60,000 bases of DNA from assembly GCA_949358305.1 (NCBI GenBank), contig OX442323.1, positions 5,024,001 to 5,084,000 of the forward strand, read 5' to 3'. Origin of the DNA: Strigamia acuminata (taxonomy: Eukaryota > Arthropoda > Chilopoda > Geophilomorpha > Linotaeniidae). The translations under genes and the position numbers were made by a program. Below the pieces are notes generated by a model. The model saw nothing but the letters and a program-made list of their open reading frames with translations, searched no databases and was not told the origin of the DNA. The stretch's first letter is position 1. The number at the start of each line of letters is the position of its first letter. Shown piece by piece: positions 1 through 11,200 of this stretch.

Positions 1-53
1 AATCACCAATTCTTACTGAAATGGACCTGGCAATAAAAGCTATGCCAACTTAC

Positions 54-1213
54 TAAATTCGATGACCTGACATGCACCCCAAAGAGATGTTTCTGCTCTT
101 TCTAACAATTCCGGGAAATTTTTGTCCTTCTGAAAAAAAATGCATTGAAATTTGAAAAGAAATTTCATTGAATTTCTAATGCTACATTGAGTAAGACTAG
201 GGATTGCAGTACCGGTTTCAGTATCGGTTCCAAAAATCCAGTGTGGAACTATTTAACAAAGTCTAGGGACGGTCAGTCAGCCACTTGTAAAGTTTGTGAA
301 AGAGATGGAAAGAAAACGTCTCTTAAGACAAGTGGTGGATCAACTCAGGGCCTTCATAAACAGTTAAAAAGTATACACAAGACGGATTTGTTGGCTGATT
401 TTCAATAATAAATTGTAGTACTACAGTATTATCTAATTATAAATGACAAATAAATATTTTTGTTGAGAAATAGATTGACTATCCAGAATCGGTACCAATA
501 CCGGTGCCAGTACCGCTCTCGATAGTAGTACCGGCCCCAATACCGGTGCTCATTTTTCATTTGGAATCGGAACCGAATATAGTACCGGAAAAAAATGTCA
601 GTACCGAATACCGGTACCATGAAAACCGTCCGGTACTGCAATCCCTAAGTATGACGATTATTTAATAATCAAATTGTTGCTATCTTAAGATATTTTGGTC
701 ACTTACTTTAGAGTTTCTAGATGTGTAGGTGTTTTTGGGTTTAAATACCACATTTTTAATAATTCTTCCATAATGTTTGGAATCCCAAATTTTAGACAGA
801 TTTACTTTATTTTGCGCTAACATCTTGTAAGCTGGATTTATGCAATCCGGGGATTTTGGATTATCTGAATTTTTGGCCAAATACTTCCTCCATTGTTCGA
901 GCACGTAGTCGTTTTCTAGGGAACATATTTTGATGGTGGGGAATTCGACGCTTTCGACGTCGTTGTACAGGATGTTGACAGCTGTCGGTTCGCCAAGAAA
1001 GTAGAATAATCTTTCCTGCGATTGGTAACAGCAAATGCAAACGGAGCACAGAATGATGCAAAGCCAAACGATCCGTAAACCGATGGCGTGGTTAGCATTA
1101 AATAACTCTTGAACCTCATCAACTCCGATGTCGATGGTTTGATTGAGATCTAGTTCTTTTTTCACGTGGTATCGAATTCGGGATCGCAATTTCAGTACCG
1201 TAAATCCTCTCAT
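54..1213 (-). CDS. Two-domain DEG/ENaC channel gene, copy 0 (5' exons only, runs off left edge)
   Basis: Exon 1 is 707-1213 (169 codons, phase 0, donor GTAAGT) and exon 2 is 54-129 (76 nt, phase 1). The remaining exons would lie left of the window. Exon 1 begins MRGFTVLKLR and holds the cytoplasmic N-terminus with an HAIG motif, TM1 (IVWLCIILCSVCICC) and the post-TM1 signature FPTIKICSLEN, the DEG/ENaC equivalent of FPAVTICNxN. Exon 2 ends WGACQVIEF, matching the family GxCYTFN position. The start is the ATG shared by copies 1-3. A longer open frame to 1270 only reads into an inserted repeat (1246-1683). A 450-bp hAT-type element (198-647) sits in intron 1. The coding part is intact. The two-domain call rests on the close similarity to copies 1-4. 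Confidence 0.85.
198..647 (+). mobile_element. hAT-type non-autonomous element with a BED zinc-finger remnant
   Basis: The inverted ends are TAGGGATTGCAGTACCGG and its reverse complement at 630-647. The flanks are agtaagac (190-197) and agtatgac (648-655), a 7/8-matching 8-bp target duplication, as expected of hAT elements. Copy 1 has the single empty site (gagtatgacg near 6726-6735) at the same place in its intron 1. The interior translates on the plus strand to a BED-finger pattern, NPVWNYLTK then CKVCER then HKQLKSIH. The element is therefore a deletion derivative of an autonomous hAT that kept its DNA-binding exon. Confidence 0.85.
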
Positions 1214-1245
1214 CGTGTGCGGGGGAAATTTGGAGTTTGTAATTA

Positions 1246-1683
1246 TACTCAGGCTCACCGTTAAAGACACACTACTAACACCAGTTCCTATTGGCTGAGC
1301 CTATTCACTGGTGTATGGCTACATAAAAGTAGGCCAAAATACAAACGCTTGAGTTACGGGAAGCCATTTTGTGTCCAGACATAACAATCAATCGTACATT
1401 TGAAAACAACCAGCTGGAGAAAGCAACCGATAAATTTAACGAACTAAACAATCATGTATTTTGAAGTTAAAACATAAAACATTGCTTCCAGACTTTTTAA
1501 AATATTTTATTATCACATGTAAGACAATTCACATCATTACAAACACCTAAAATAATCAAAGTAATTAAAATCAAAACAAACCTACTTTTCCTGGTAGAAT
1601 AATACAGGCAACAGTAAGGAGTAAATAGGCTCGGCCAATAGGAACTGGTGTTAGTAGTGTGTCTTTAACGGTGAGCCTGAGTA
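1246..1683. mobile_element. TA-flanked MITE just upstream of DEG copy 0
   Basis: Inverted ends of about 60 bp begin TACTCAGGCTCACCGTTAAA and are flanked by TA on both sides. The same place in copies 1-3 reads gtaattagaacacc with one TA. TA duplication suggests a Tc1/mariner-type mobiliser (inference). The interior shows no coding capacity. It lies 33 bp upstream of the exon 1 ATG. Confidence 0.8.
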
Positions 1684-2211
1684 TAGAACACCTGCGTTCG
1701 ATTACGGTATTTGCTGTAATCTAACCATTTTCAACTTTTACAAACTTTAAGCAAATATCTAGTTTTGGCTCCTACTGTTCTGACCAGCTACGTTACATCA
1801 AGTTGTTTAATTTTGTTTTTATTATGAAACTTTACATATTGTGCAATGTTATCATTATTATGTACACAGATATATGTAAATTAAGCAATAGAGTTTGTAA
1901 ACATGTTTTTATTAGCTTGACAGATTACACACGTTTGCACACGTTTTAATTGACATTAATAATGCAATTTTAATAATTTATGGTGATTTAGAGTGCATTT
2001 AAAATTGAAATTAGGTGCGTTTAGTTGCATTTAAAAAAAGTGAAGTTTGTAACATGAATTTTAAGATTTTTAATTATTATAATTGTAAATTAAATGATTT
2101 TTGGTTATTTTAATCTGATTAATAGAAATTGGGGGTTCCCAAGTGCATTATGCATTTAAAGTGACAAGAGTATAGAAAAAAACCTTTTAAAATTATTTAA
2201 TTTATTATTAT
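1684..2211. repeat. Intergenic unit spacer between DEG copies 0 and 1
   Basis: The left part matches the sequence upstream of copies 2, 3 and 5. From about 1896 it matches a module found at about 7540-7830, 15745-16020, 21680-22020 and 30720-30990, always downstream of a copy's last exon (for example gcttgacagatt and gggggttcccaagtgcat). It contains no gene. It is the unit boundary of the array and probably the 3' flank of copy 1. Confidence 0.6.
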
Positions 2212-2567
2212 CGCATTTTACCAAATAAGAGCTTTTATTCAAAACTCTGAATCGCGGCTCTTAATCGCGGGCGGCTCTTATCACAATTGTTTACCATAGT
2301 TTCATTGAAATTTATTTTTCCATTAAAAATTCACTTTTTTCTGTTGAAATTTCACTTTTTGCCATAAAAATTTCACTTTTTTTTTTAAATTTTTTATCTA
2401 AATAACCATCATCATTGACGAATGTTTCATTACCGGTAATCGTTTCTTAATTGGTTACAAAAGCCCTCGAATAGTAGCCGCAGCTACTATTTGACGGCGG
2501 CTCTTATTCCAAACTGCCTCTCTGAGGCGCGGCTACAAAACGAGGGCGACTCTTAATCGGTAAAATA
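2212..2567. mobile_element. MITE overlapping the 3' end of DEG copy 1
   Basis: The ends are related inverted sequences (tttaccaaataagagc at the left, its degenerate complement gactcttaatcggtaaaat at the right) with CG-rich subterminal blocks. Related copies lie at 7865-8274 and 24896-25174. The right end overlaps the last exon of copy 1 and supplies its stop codon (TTT ACC GAT TAA). Confidence 0.65.
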
Positions 2568-5500
2568 TTTCAGAGATGAGTTAGCAAACATGGAGGTTTG
2601 GCGAATGAATGCCAGTAAGGACAAACCCAAATTTAAGCCCAGAATGTTTCCAAAGTCACACATGAGTGAAATCAACCCGTAAGAAAATTGCTCTACAATA
2701 TTTTCGACTTTTTTGTTGAAAAAGTAATAATTGATAAGTGTTAAAAACTTCATCCCGTTCGGAAATGTGTAGACACGCGTTGTGTAGAAGTCTTCTTCAC
2801 ATGGCACGGGACAGGAACACTTTAGTGGAATGTTGGTATCCATCACTATTTTCATGTAAACACTTCTTGCTAGTTTAGCTTGGGCTGCCGTTTTGCACGG
2901 CTTTGCGTCGGTTTCATTTATAAAAGGTAGACTGTAATGGATTATAACAATTTGCACGGAAACAGTGATGCGAATTGAAGTAAATACTTACCTACAGTTG
3001 ACTTGATCTTGTATTTTTCTTGTAAAACAGGTTTTTTTGCATTGGTAGAATTGTTCTGCTGGTTCAGTGCAGCTCTTTCCTTTTCGAGCAATGTGTTTAA
3101 TCTGTAATGCGAAGTTGCAATAAAGTGTTGACAACGACGTAAAAAATTTGTGAGATTTTTTCAATGGCCCCACACATACTTTGGTCATTTCGAATACAAA
3201 TCCGTTAATGTTCTCATTTGGAATTGATCTTTGGGATGAATAATCAATGAAGTGGTCTAACGGTAATTGCAGGTACACCTAATATAGTAGAGTATATGCA
3301 ATTGTCAAGTTTTACTACACAGCTAATATTGTATAGGTAGAGTACATTCGAACTGTTAGCCGCTAAAGAAAGAATATAAGCTGTCATAAGAGTAGTAAAC
3401 ATTCCAGCATTTGTTGTTGGATCTAGTATACATACATAAAGAGATATTGAGTGAATTTTTATTTTGAAACTTTGTAGTTACGGAATACGAATTTGTGGCA
3501 TTTTCCAACGGGAGTGAAAGTTCTGCTCCAATTGGCGTCGCGATGAGCAATAAACGGCATGTGTTTCTAAGTTTACGAGTAAATTTTAAAGAATTGTGCA
3601 GTAGGATTTATAAATAGCATACTGACCACTGACCAATGGGCTGCGTAATCAAATTCGTCTGTGTACGTTTGTTCCCACAAGTCCTCCAGCGATTCCGTTT
3701 TGTTGTCGATCATGTTTAAGATGTCAATCGCTGTTTTTCCTGCTGTTATGTTCATGTATTCGAAATAGTCGGTTACAAAGAACTGATTTAAACCGCAGAA
3801 TATGGCATTTGGATACGGTATGATTTCAACTTCTTCTACTACCATGACTACACGGACTGGTTCTGCCAAATACAATTGGATTTTTGTGGTCATCATGTAT
3901 ACGGACAGACATGTGCAGCAGGTCATGATTGACCAGCGCAACCATTTTGCAGATCCGTGAAATTGAGGCTCGAGAGGAATTTGGTCGGATCCGACGAGTT
4001 TGGCCACTTTTTTCTGCAGGGGATCGAGGCGCAACGGTTTGGGTTTGCTTTTCACTTTATTTTCCAACGATATTGCAAGTATGCTGAGAATGTTGGTTAT
4101 CGAAAGCAAAGAAAGTCCTAGGAAAAGACCGAGGTTCCCGCCGATGTCGGTGAGAAGATTGATTGCATCGTAAGCCCAGATTTCTTTCACTGTTCTGATG
4201 TCATTAGTGGCCATGCCAAAGACCGCTATCATGCCGTCTACCTCGAGTTCCGCCACCTCCAAGTAGGCGTTCAACACGCGGTGAGTGCATGTTCTTGCGC
4301 AGTTGCAGTCCTTTCTTTGACTCACGGTCATTACCAATTTCAGAGTGTTGTCAAACATTTCTTGTACGTCTATTGAGGCGTTACACACATCCAATGGAAC
4401 GTGTTCCTTCGGCAGAAATGGAAACCTAACATATTTGAAAACAGTTCGTTTTTGTGAGTTTCATTTGATATTGGCTAAATGTTGCAATGTTGAAAGAAAA
4501 TGTGCACCAAAGTAAAAATAAATGGACGTTTGATTTATTTTATGGCCGAGGCTATTTCCCCCAACGTTGGGGGAAATAGTCGGCCCTCACTGGCCAGACT
4601 TTTTTTGTACGGTATGGGGAAATAACATCTACCTTATTTCCCCACACAGTATGATTACAATGCCGAATATGCCGTATACCGAATATTCGGCCTATCACAA
4701 CTGACTGATTACATGATTTATGTAGGAGATAAAAATATCAAATACCAAATTTATTACTAAAATTATCCAATATTTATTGGTATTGGATTACATGTGTAAC
4801 AAGTAAAATCTTCTACACTGTTTAAATCATTAAGAAAATTCACATCTACTTTATTGGGCCAATGTTGGGCGGTTATATACGCCAAATAATGTCACGTACT
4901 GCACACGTACGCCATACGTGACGGCTCACTCGACCAATCATATTGCGTGGGGAAATAAGGTAGATGTTATTGATACCTGCAGTCGAATTTCTTCATGAAT
5001 ATTCGGTACAAACATTTGTTGACACATTCCAGGTATTCATTTTTCGTGATGCATGGCGTTTCTCTTGTGGCAAGAAACTCGTACTGTTTGGGGTCCATAT
5101 GCATTGAACCTTGTGTTTTGTTGTACAGTAAGTGGATATACTGAAAATCAACTGGTTCCGGAATTGTTACCTATAGTTGCAATGCAAGTTGAATATTCAT
5201 TCAAGATTAGGAAGAAAAAGTCATTTACCAATACTGGTGATGTACCGGTATCACAGAATCTTCGTGGGAGCACGTGTGCTTGTAATGTCCCAAAAACATA
5301 TTTGTTTTTAAGCCGCTTTGCTAGTTAGTTTTAAATAATAATAATGAGAATTTACCACTAGCTATGTCTATAAATAACCACGAATGACATTAGGCTTAAC
5401 AAAACAAGAATTGTTCCCCGACCAATTTCGACGCGCGTAACTAACCGCTTTTGACGTCTCTTACCGGGAAGAAATTTGAAGTTATGTTAAATGCTGAAGG

Positions 5501-7290
5501 AGTGTACGACTGTGTTGATGAACAACTGATGATTTATTCAACAATAGTTGGGGGTTTATATATTCCAAATAATGTCAAGTATTGTACACTTGTCGTCGTC
5601 ACTTACTGTGTACATGACACTCGACCAATCAGTGTCGAGTTGACCAATACAGAACAAATGTGTATTGACCAATCCAAAAAAAATCCTCTCGCCATGCATA
5701 ATTCTCGATTCAAAAATTTTGTTCTCTTGCTACTGGCGCCACCCGTTGCGGCTGTACGAACCATTGAATCAAGCATCAAATGTCAAATACGGTTTGTTAT
5801 GCGAGTCAGGATTGGTTGGCAGAACAATTGTTGTTTTGTTAGGTCTAATCTCATTCGTGGTTATGATTTTCTATCGGTAAATTCTTGTATAAAATACACT
5901 TCGGGCTTGAATAATTGTCCGGATTAGGTCAGCACTCATCTTATTGTCAGGGGAGAAGATTTGTGCTGACCTAATTATCCCAACAATTACACGTTGCGCT
6001 CGGTACATGACCTCTGAGAATAATTTTATTAAAAAATCAAGAAAACAATTACCGTATATCCTCGTGTGTAAGCTGCCCAATTTATTCTGAAATTCGGACC
6101 TTTAATTGGGGGGGTCGGCTTATACGTGCGTAATACGCACTATGTATTAAAAAAAATGTAACATACGTGCTACGTTCGTTACATTTTGTATCGACCAACC
6201 ATCAAACAATCAGTCAATTTCATCAATTTTTGACTAATTTGTAGTCAATTTCATCAATTTTTGACTAATTTGTAGTCAATTTCATCAATTTTCGACTAAA
6301 TTTCACAACATTTTGACGTACTCGGCTTATATGCGGGAATACCATTTATCAGCAAAATGGTGCCCCAGAATGGGGGGTCGGCTTATACACGGGTCGGCTT
6401 ATACACGGGGATATACGGTAGTAAATAATATATACTACAGTATATTTTCTTTTGGTCAAGAGTGCGAGCACAAATTTTAATAGTTAAGGGGGTTAAGAAG
6501 CAGGATATTAGACCAAACTTAATATTAAGTTATTTCAATCACCAATTCTTACTGTATTGGACCTGGCAATAAAAGCTATGGCAACTTACTAAATTCGATG
6601 ACCTGACATGTACCCCAAAGAGATGTTTCCGCTCTTTCTAACAATTGCGGGAAATTTTTGTCCTTCTGAAAAAAATGCATTGAAATTTGAAAAGAAATTT
6701 TATTGAATTTCTAATGTTACATTGAGTATGACGATTATTTAATAATCAAATTGTTGCTATCTTAAGATTTTTTGGTCACTTACTCTGGAGTTTCCAGATG
6801 TGTAGATGTTTTTGGGTTTAAATTCCACATTTTCAATAATTCTTCCATAATGTTTGGAATCCCAAATTTTAGACAGATTCACTTCCTTTTGCGCTAACAT
6901 CTTGTAAGCTGGATTCATGCAATCGTCGACAAATGGAATATCTTGACTTTTGGCCAAATCCTTCATCCATAGTTCGAGCAAGTAGTCGTTTTCTAGGGAA
7001 CATAATTTGATGGTGGGGAATTCGACGCTTTCGACGTCTTTGTAGAGGATGTTGACAGCTGTCGGTTCGCCAAGAAAGTAGAATAATCTCTCTTGCGACT
7101 GGTAGCAGCAAATGCAAACGGAGCACAGAATGATGCAAAGCCAAACGATCCGTAAACCGATGGCGTGGTTTGCATTAAGTAACTCTTGAAACTCATCAAC
7201 TCCGATGTCGATGTTTTGATTGAGATCTAGTTCTTTTTTCACGTGGTATCGAATTCGGGCTCGCAATTTCAGTACCGTAAATCCTCTCAT
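2553..7290 (-). CDS. Two-domain (concatenated) DEG/ENaC channel, copy 1, 805 aa
   Basis: Ten exons: 6784-7290, 6590-6665, 5229-5320, 4977-5170, 3627-4425, 3482-3566, 3346-3422, 3180-3278, 2992-3101, 2553-2931 (2418 nt). All phases match. Subunit A: HAIG 42-45, TM1 about 46-66, FPTIKLCSLEN 91-101, a cysteine-rich stretch ending CNCARTC (329-336), and TM2 about 378-405 with the G-x-S tract GLS at 393-395. A linker of about 45 aa follows. Subunit B: His-Gly 446-447, TM1 about 451-470, YPNAIFCGLN 494-503, a second cysteine block, and TM2 about 764-789 with GLS 782-784. A 16-aa tail follows. It is predicted to be a plasma-membrane cation channel with two extracellular loops and all termini cytoplasmic. 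The Glu usually found after the filter (LLSxxE) is Asn in A and absent in B. Intron 4 donor is GTATCA because a MITE ends 4 nt away. Exons 6 and 7 are the least certain boundaries, but both close the frame in every copy. Confidence 0.85.
4619..4972. mobile_element. MITE in intron 4 of DEG copy 1
   Basis: Inverted ends of about 35 bp read aataacatctacc and ttccccac (4621-4657) and their reverse complement (4936-4971). Copies 2-4 lack it and read gtaagaaaaag at the donor. An adjacent hairpin at 4543-4593 (ggccgaggctatttccccc and its near complement) may be part of the same insertion. Confidence 0.75.
5375..5858. mobile_element. MITE in intron 2 of DEG copy 1
   Basis: The left end (ccacgaatgacattaggc, then taacaaaacaa) is the imperfect reverse complement of the right end (5815-5858). 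The insertion is absent from the equivalent intron of copies 2-4. No transposase is visible. A small inverted pair, attaggtcagcac and gtgctgacctaat (about 5924-5976), lies beside it. Confidence 0.65.
6050..6420. mobile_element. Second MITE in intron 2 of DEG copy 1
   Basis: The ends taccgtatatcctcgtgtgt and its near complement (acacggggatatacggta) bracket about 370 bp. The copy 2 intron reads acaattaccggtagt without it. The interior holds a short direct repeat (gtcaatttcatcaattttt, three times, 6210-6290) and no open frame. Confidence 0.7.
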
Positions 7291-7864
7291 CGTGTGCGGG
7301 GGAAATTTGGAGTTTGTAATTAGAACACCTGCGTTTGATTACTGTCTATTTTCTTTAGCAATTTTACTTCAAGTATTGGAAGTTATTGGAAGATATACGG
7401 TACTTGGTTCCGACTGAAGTTTTTGGGAAAAATGACTTGCCTGGGTGAAGGAAATGAGACCACTGGATAATGATTTGCAAGAATTGTTGTTGTGGTTGCA
7501 AAAATTTTAATTTGTGAAGTGGAATATTAATGAGTTTTATTTTTAGCGCTTGTAAACATCTTTTATTAGCTTGACAGATTACACACGTTTGCACAAGTTT
7601 TAATTGACATCAATAATGCAATTTTAATAATTTATGGTGATTTAGAGTGCATTTAAAATTGAAATTAGGTACGTTTAGTTGCATTTAAAAAAAGTGAAGT
7701 TTGTAACAAGAATTTTAATTCTTTTAATTATTATAATTGTAAATTAAATGATTTTTTGTTATTTTAATCTGTTTAATAGAAATTGGGGGTTCCCAAGTGC
7801 ATTATGCATTTAAAGTGACAAGAGTATAGAAAAAAACCTTTTACAATTATTTAATTTATTATTA

Positions 7865-8274
7865 TCGCATTTTACCAAATAGGAGCTCTTATTCAAAACT
7901 CTGAGTTGCGGCTTTTAATCGAGGGCGGCTCTTATCACAATTGTTTACCATAGTTTGATTGAAATTTTAATTTTTCCATTGAAATTTCAATTTTTGCCTT
8001 TAAAATTTCACTTTTTTCCATTAAATTCACTTTTTCCCATTGAAAATTCACTTTTTTCTATTGAAATTTTACTTTTTGCCATTGAAATTTCACTTTTTAA
8101 ATTTTCTATCTAAATAACCATCATCGTTGACGAATGTTTCATTAACCGTTTCCTAATTGGTTACAAAAGCCCTCGAATAGTAGCCGCGGCTACTATTTGT
8201 TGGCGGCTCTTATTCCAAACTGCCTCTCTGAGGCGCGGCTACAAAACGAGGGCGACTCTTAATCGGTAAAATAC
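7865..8274. mobile_element. MITE downstream of DEG copy 2, related to that at 2212-2567
   Basis: It has the same terminal (tttaccaaataggagc and ttaatcggtaaaat) and CG-rich internal blocks as the copy at 2212. Its interior has degenerate repeats of a ttgaaatttcactttttgcca type (about 7950-8090). Here it lies 12 bp beyond the stop codon and leaves the last exon intact. Confidence 0.65.
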
Positions 8275-8285
8275 AATATTTTATT

Positions 8286-11200
8286 TTAATGCTTTAGCAT
8301 TGAAACATATTTGAGAGATGAGTTAGCAAACATGGAGGTTTGGCGAATAAATGCCAGTAAGGACAAACCCAAATTTAAGCCCAGAATGTTTCCAAAGTCA
8401 CACATGAGTGAAATAAACCCGTAAGCAATTTGCTCGACAACGTTTTCGACTTTGTTGCTGAAAAAGTAATAATTGAGAAGTGTTAAATACTTCATCGCGT
8501 TCGGAAATGTGTAAACTCGTGTTTTGTAGAAGTTTTCTTCGCAAGGCAAGGGGCAGGAACACTCTAGTGGAATGTTGGTTTCCATCACTATTTTCATGTA
8601 AACACTTCTTGCTAGTTTAGCTTCGGCTGCCGTTTTGCACGGCTTTGCGTCGGTTTCATTTATAAAAGGTAAACTGTAATGGATTACAACAATTTGCACG
8701 GAAACAGTGATGCGAATGAAAGTTAATAATTACCTGCAGTTGACTTGATCTTGTATTTTTATTGTAAAACAGGTTTTTTTGCATTGGTAGAATTGTGCTG
8801 CTGGTTCAGTGCAGCTCTTCGCTTTTCGAGAAATGTGTTTAATCTGTAATGCGGAGTTGCAATGAAGTGTTGAAAAGGAGGTAAACAATTTGCAAGATTT
8901 TTTCAATGGCCCCATTGACCACACATACTTTGGTCATTTCGAATACAAATCCGTTAATGTTCTCATTTGGAATTGATCTTTGGGATGAATAATCAATGAA
9001 GTGGTCTAATGGTAATTGCAAGTACACCTAGGAAATACAGCGAAGTTTTCAAGTTGTACTATTCGACTAATGCCTAGTTCACACTTGAACCACTTTTCTA
9101 CATACACAACTTTTAGAAACTTTTGTGTTCATACTTGTTCTAGTTTTCTACAACTCAGAACAAAATATCGACTCTTTTACAACTTTAAGTTGTAGAAGTG
9201 ACTTCTACAACTTGACGTCGCAACTCGAAAGCACACCACCATTTTGTCACATGACGGTCTTAGGGCAAACTCAAAATAAAATGTGTATAACATTTTGCCA
9301 GATATAAACAATCTGCAAGTTTTTTCAGAAGGCATTATTTATTCCTAATAAGAGGTCATTAAATTCTACAAAACACCCACTTTTTAACTTCGACAAATTA
9401 AAGTTTCTAAAAGTCGCAACTTCTGTGACCAGCTGCCCAAGCAGGCTGATCACTTGCCTGCAACACAGGGCACTCAATACAGCTCTCACGCATCACGTGT
9501 GTCTCACGCGACCTGTTGCGGTTCCCCGCAACCAGGTAGAACTGTGGGTCACTGGCTTCGGGACCCGGAAGTGGGTGGGCCCTGCAGTAACCCAAAGAGT
9601 TATTACTGGATTAGCGTAGCGAACGGTCGCATCCCGACCACTTCTCCACGACTAATGGCAAGAGCGACCCGAACGATCGGCATGGCGACTCTGTCACTCG
9701 CCGGGACATGATCCTACAAGACGCCGTGTTCGTCGTACGTTCTTAAGAACTGCATTCAATCGACCTCGTGTGTCGTGGCGATTCCAAGATCGCCGTGACA
9801 CGCGGTCCGATCAGGAATGGCTGCTAGGCAGCCATTACATTTGGGAAATACATCTTGAGATACCATATCATACCCCTAAACAACAATAAACCAATAACCA
9901 AAACCTAAACTTGTGTCTTTTGTGTATTTCGTGGATTTAATCATCGTGTGTGTTGCGTCCAGCGCCTTGTGGTCCTCCCCTGACCGCGTGGTGTCTGTCC
10001 GAACACTCACACTTCTACAAAAGCGGTTCGAGTGTTAACTAGGCATAATATTGTATATAACTTATACATTTGAACTGTTAGCCGCTTTAGAAAGAGGATA
10101 AGCTGTCATAAGAGTAGTAAACATTCCAGCGCTTCTTGTTGGATCTAAAACACACATAAAAAGATAGATGGGATATTGAGTGGCATTTTATTTTGAAACT
10201 TTGTAGTTACGGAATACGAATTTGTGGCATTTTCCTACGGGAGTCATTGTCGTGCTCAAATTGGCGTCGCGGTGAGCAAGAAACGGCATGTGTTTCTAAG
10301 TTTACGAGTAAGTTTTAAAGAATTGTGCAGTAGGATTTGTAAATAGCTTACTCACCACTGACCACATGCCTGCGAAATCAAATTCGTGGGTGTACGTTTC
10401 GTCCCAGAAGTCCTGCAGAGATTCCGTTTCGTTGTCAATCATGTCTAACATGTCAATCGGTGTTTTTCCTGCTGGTAGGTTCATGTATTCGAAATACGAG
10501 GTCACAAAGTCCGGATTTAAGCCGCAGAATATGGCGTTTGGATACGGTATGATTTCAATTTCTTCAACTACCATGACTACACGGACTGGTTCTGCCAAAT
10601 ACAATTGGATTTTTGTGATCATCATGTATACGGACAGACATGTGCAGCAGGTCATGATTGACCAGCGCAACCATTTTGTAGATCCGTGAAATTTTGGCTC
10701 GAGAGGAATTTGGTTGGATCCGACGAGTTTGGCCACTTTTTTCTTCAGGGGATCAAGGCGCAACGGTTTGGGTTTGCTTTTCACTTTGTTTTTCAACGAT
10801 ATTGCAAGTGTGCTGAGAATGTTGGTTATCGAAAGCAAGGAAAGTCCTAAGAAAAGACCGAGGTTCCCACCGACGTCGGTGAGAAAATTGATTGCATCGT
10901 AAGCCCAGATCTCTTTCACTGTTCTGATGTTATTAGCGACTATGCCAAAGACCGCTGTCATGCCGTATACGTCGAGTTCGGCCACCTCCAAGTAGGCGTT
11001 CAATACGCGGTGAGTGCATGTTCTTGCGCAGTTGCAGTCTTTTCTTTGACTCACGGTCATTACCAATTTCAGAGTGTTGTCAAACATTTCTTGTATTTTG
11101 ATTGAGGTGTTGCACACATCCAAAGGAACGTGTTCCTTTGGCAGAAATGGAAACCTAACATATTTGAAAACAGTTCGTTTTTGTGAGTTTTATTTGATAT

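Noticed and set aside
680-1270. Extended N-terminus (MSLTVSL...) for DEG copy 0
   Set aside because: The extra residues come from the inserted MITE at 1246-1683 and are absent in the other copies.
2988-3278. A single uninterrupted exon covering exons 8 and 9 of DEG copy 1
   Set aside because: Copies 2-4 have stops there and a clear GTATGT...TTACAG intron. The splice gives the better family alignment. Kept only as a possible retained intron.
5053-5328. Plus-strand open frame over DEG exons 3-4 (and equivalents at 11873, 18864, 24241)
   Set aside because: Antisense shadow of conserved minus-strand exons. It has no domain of its own.
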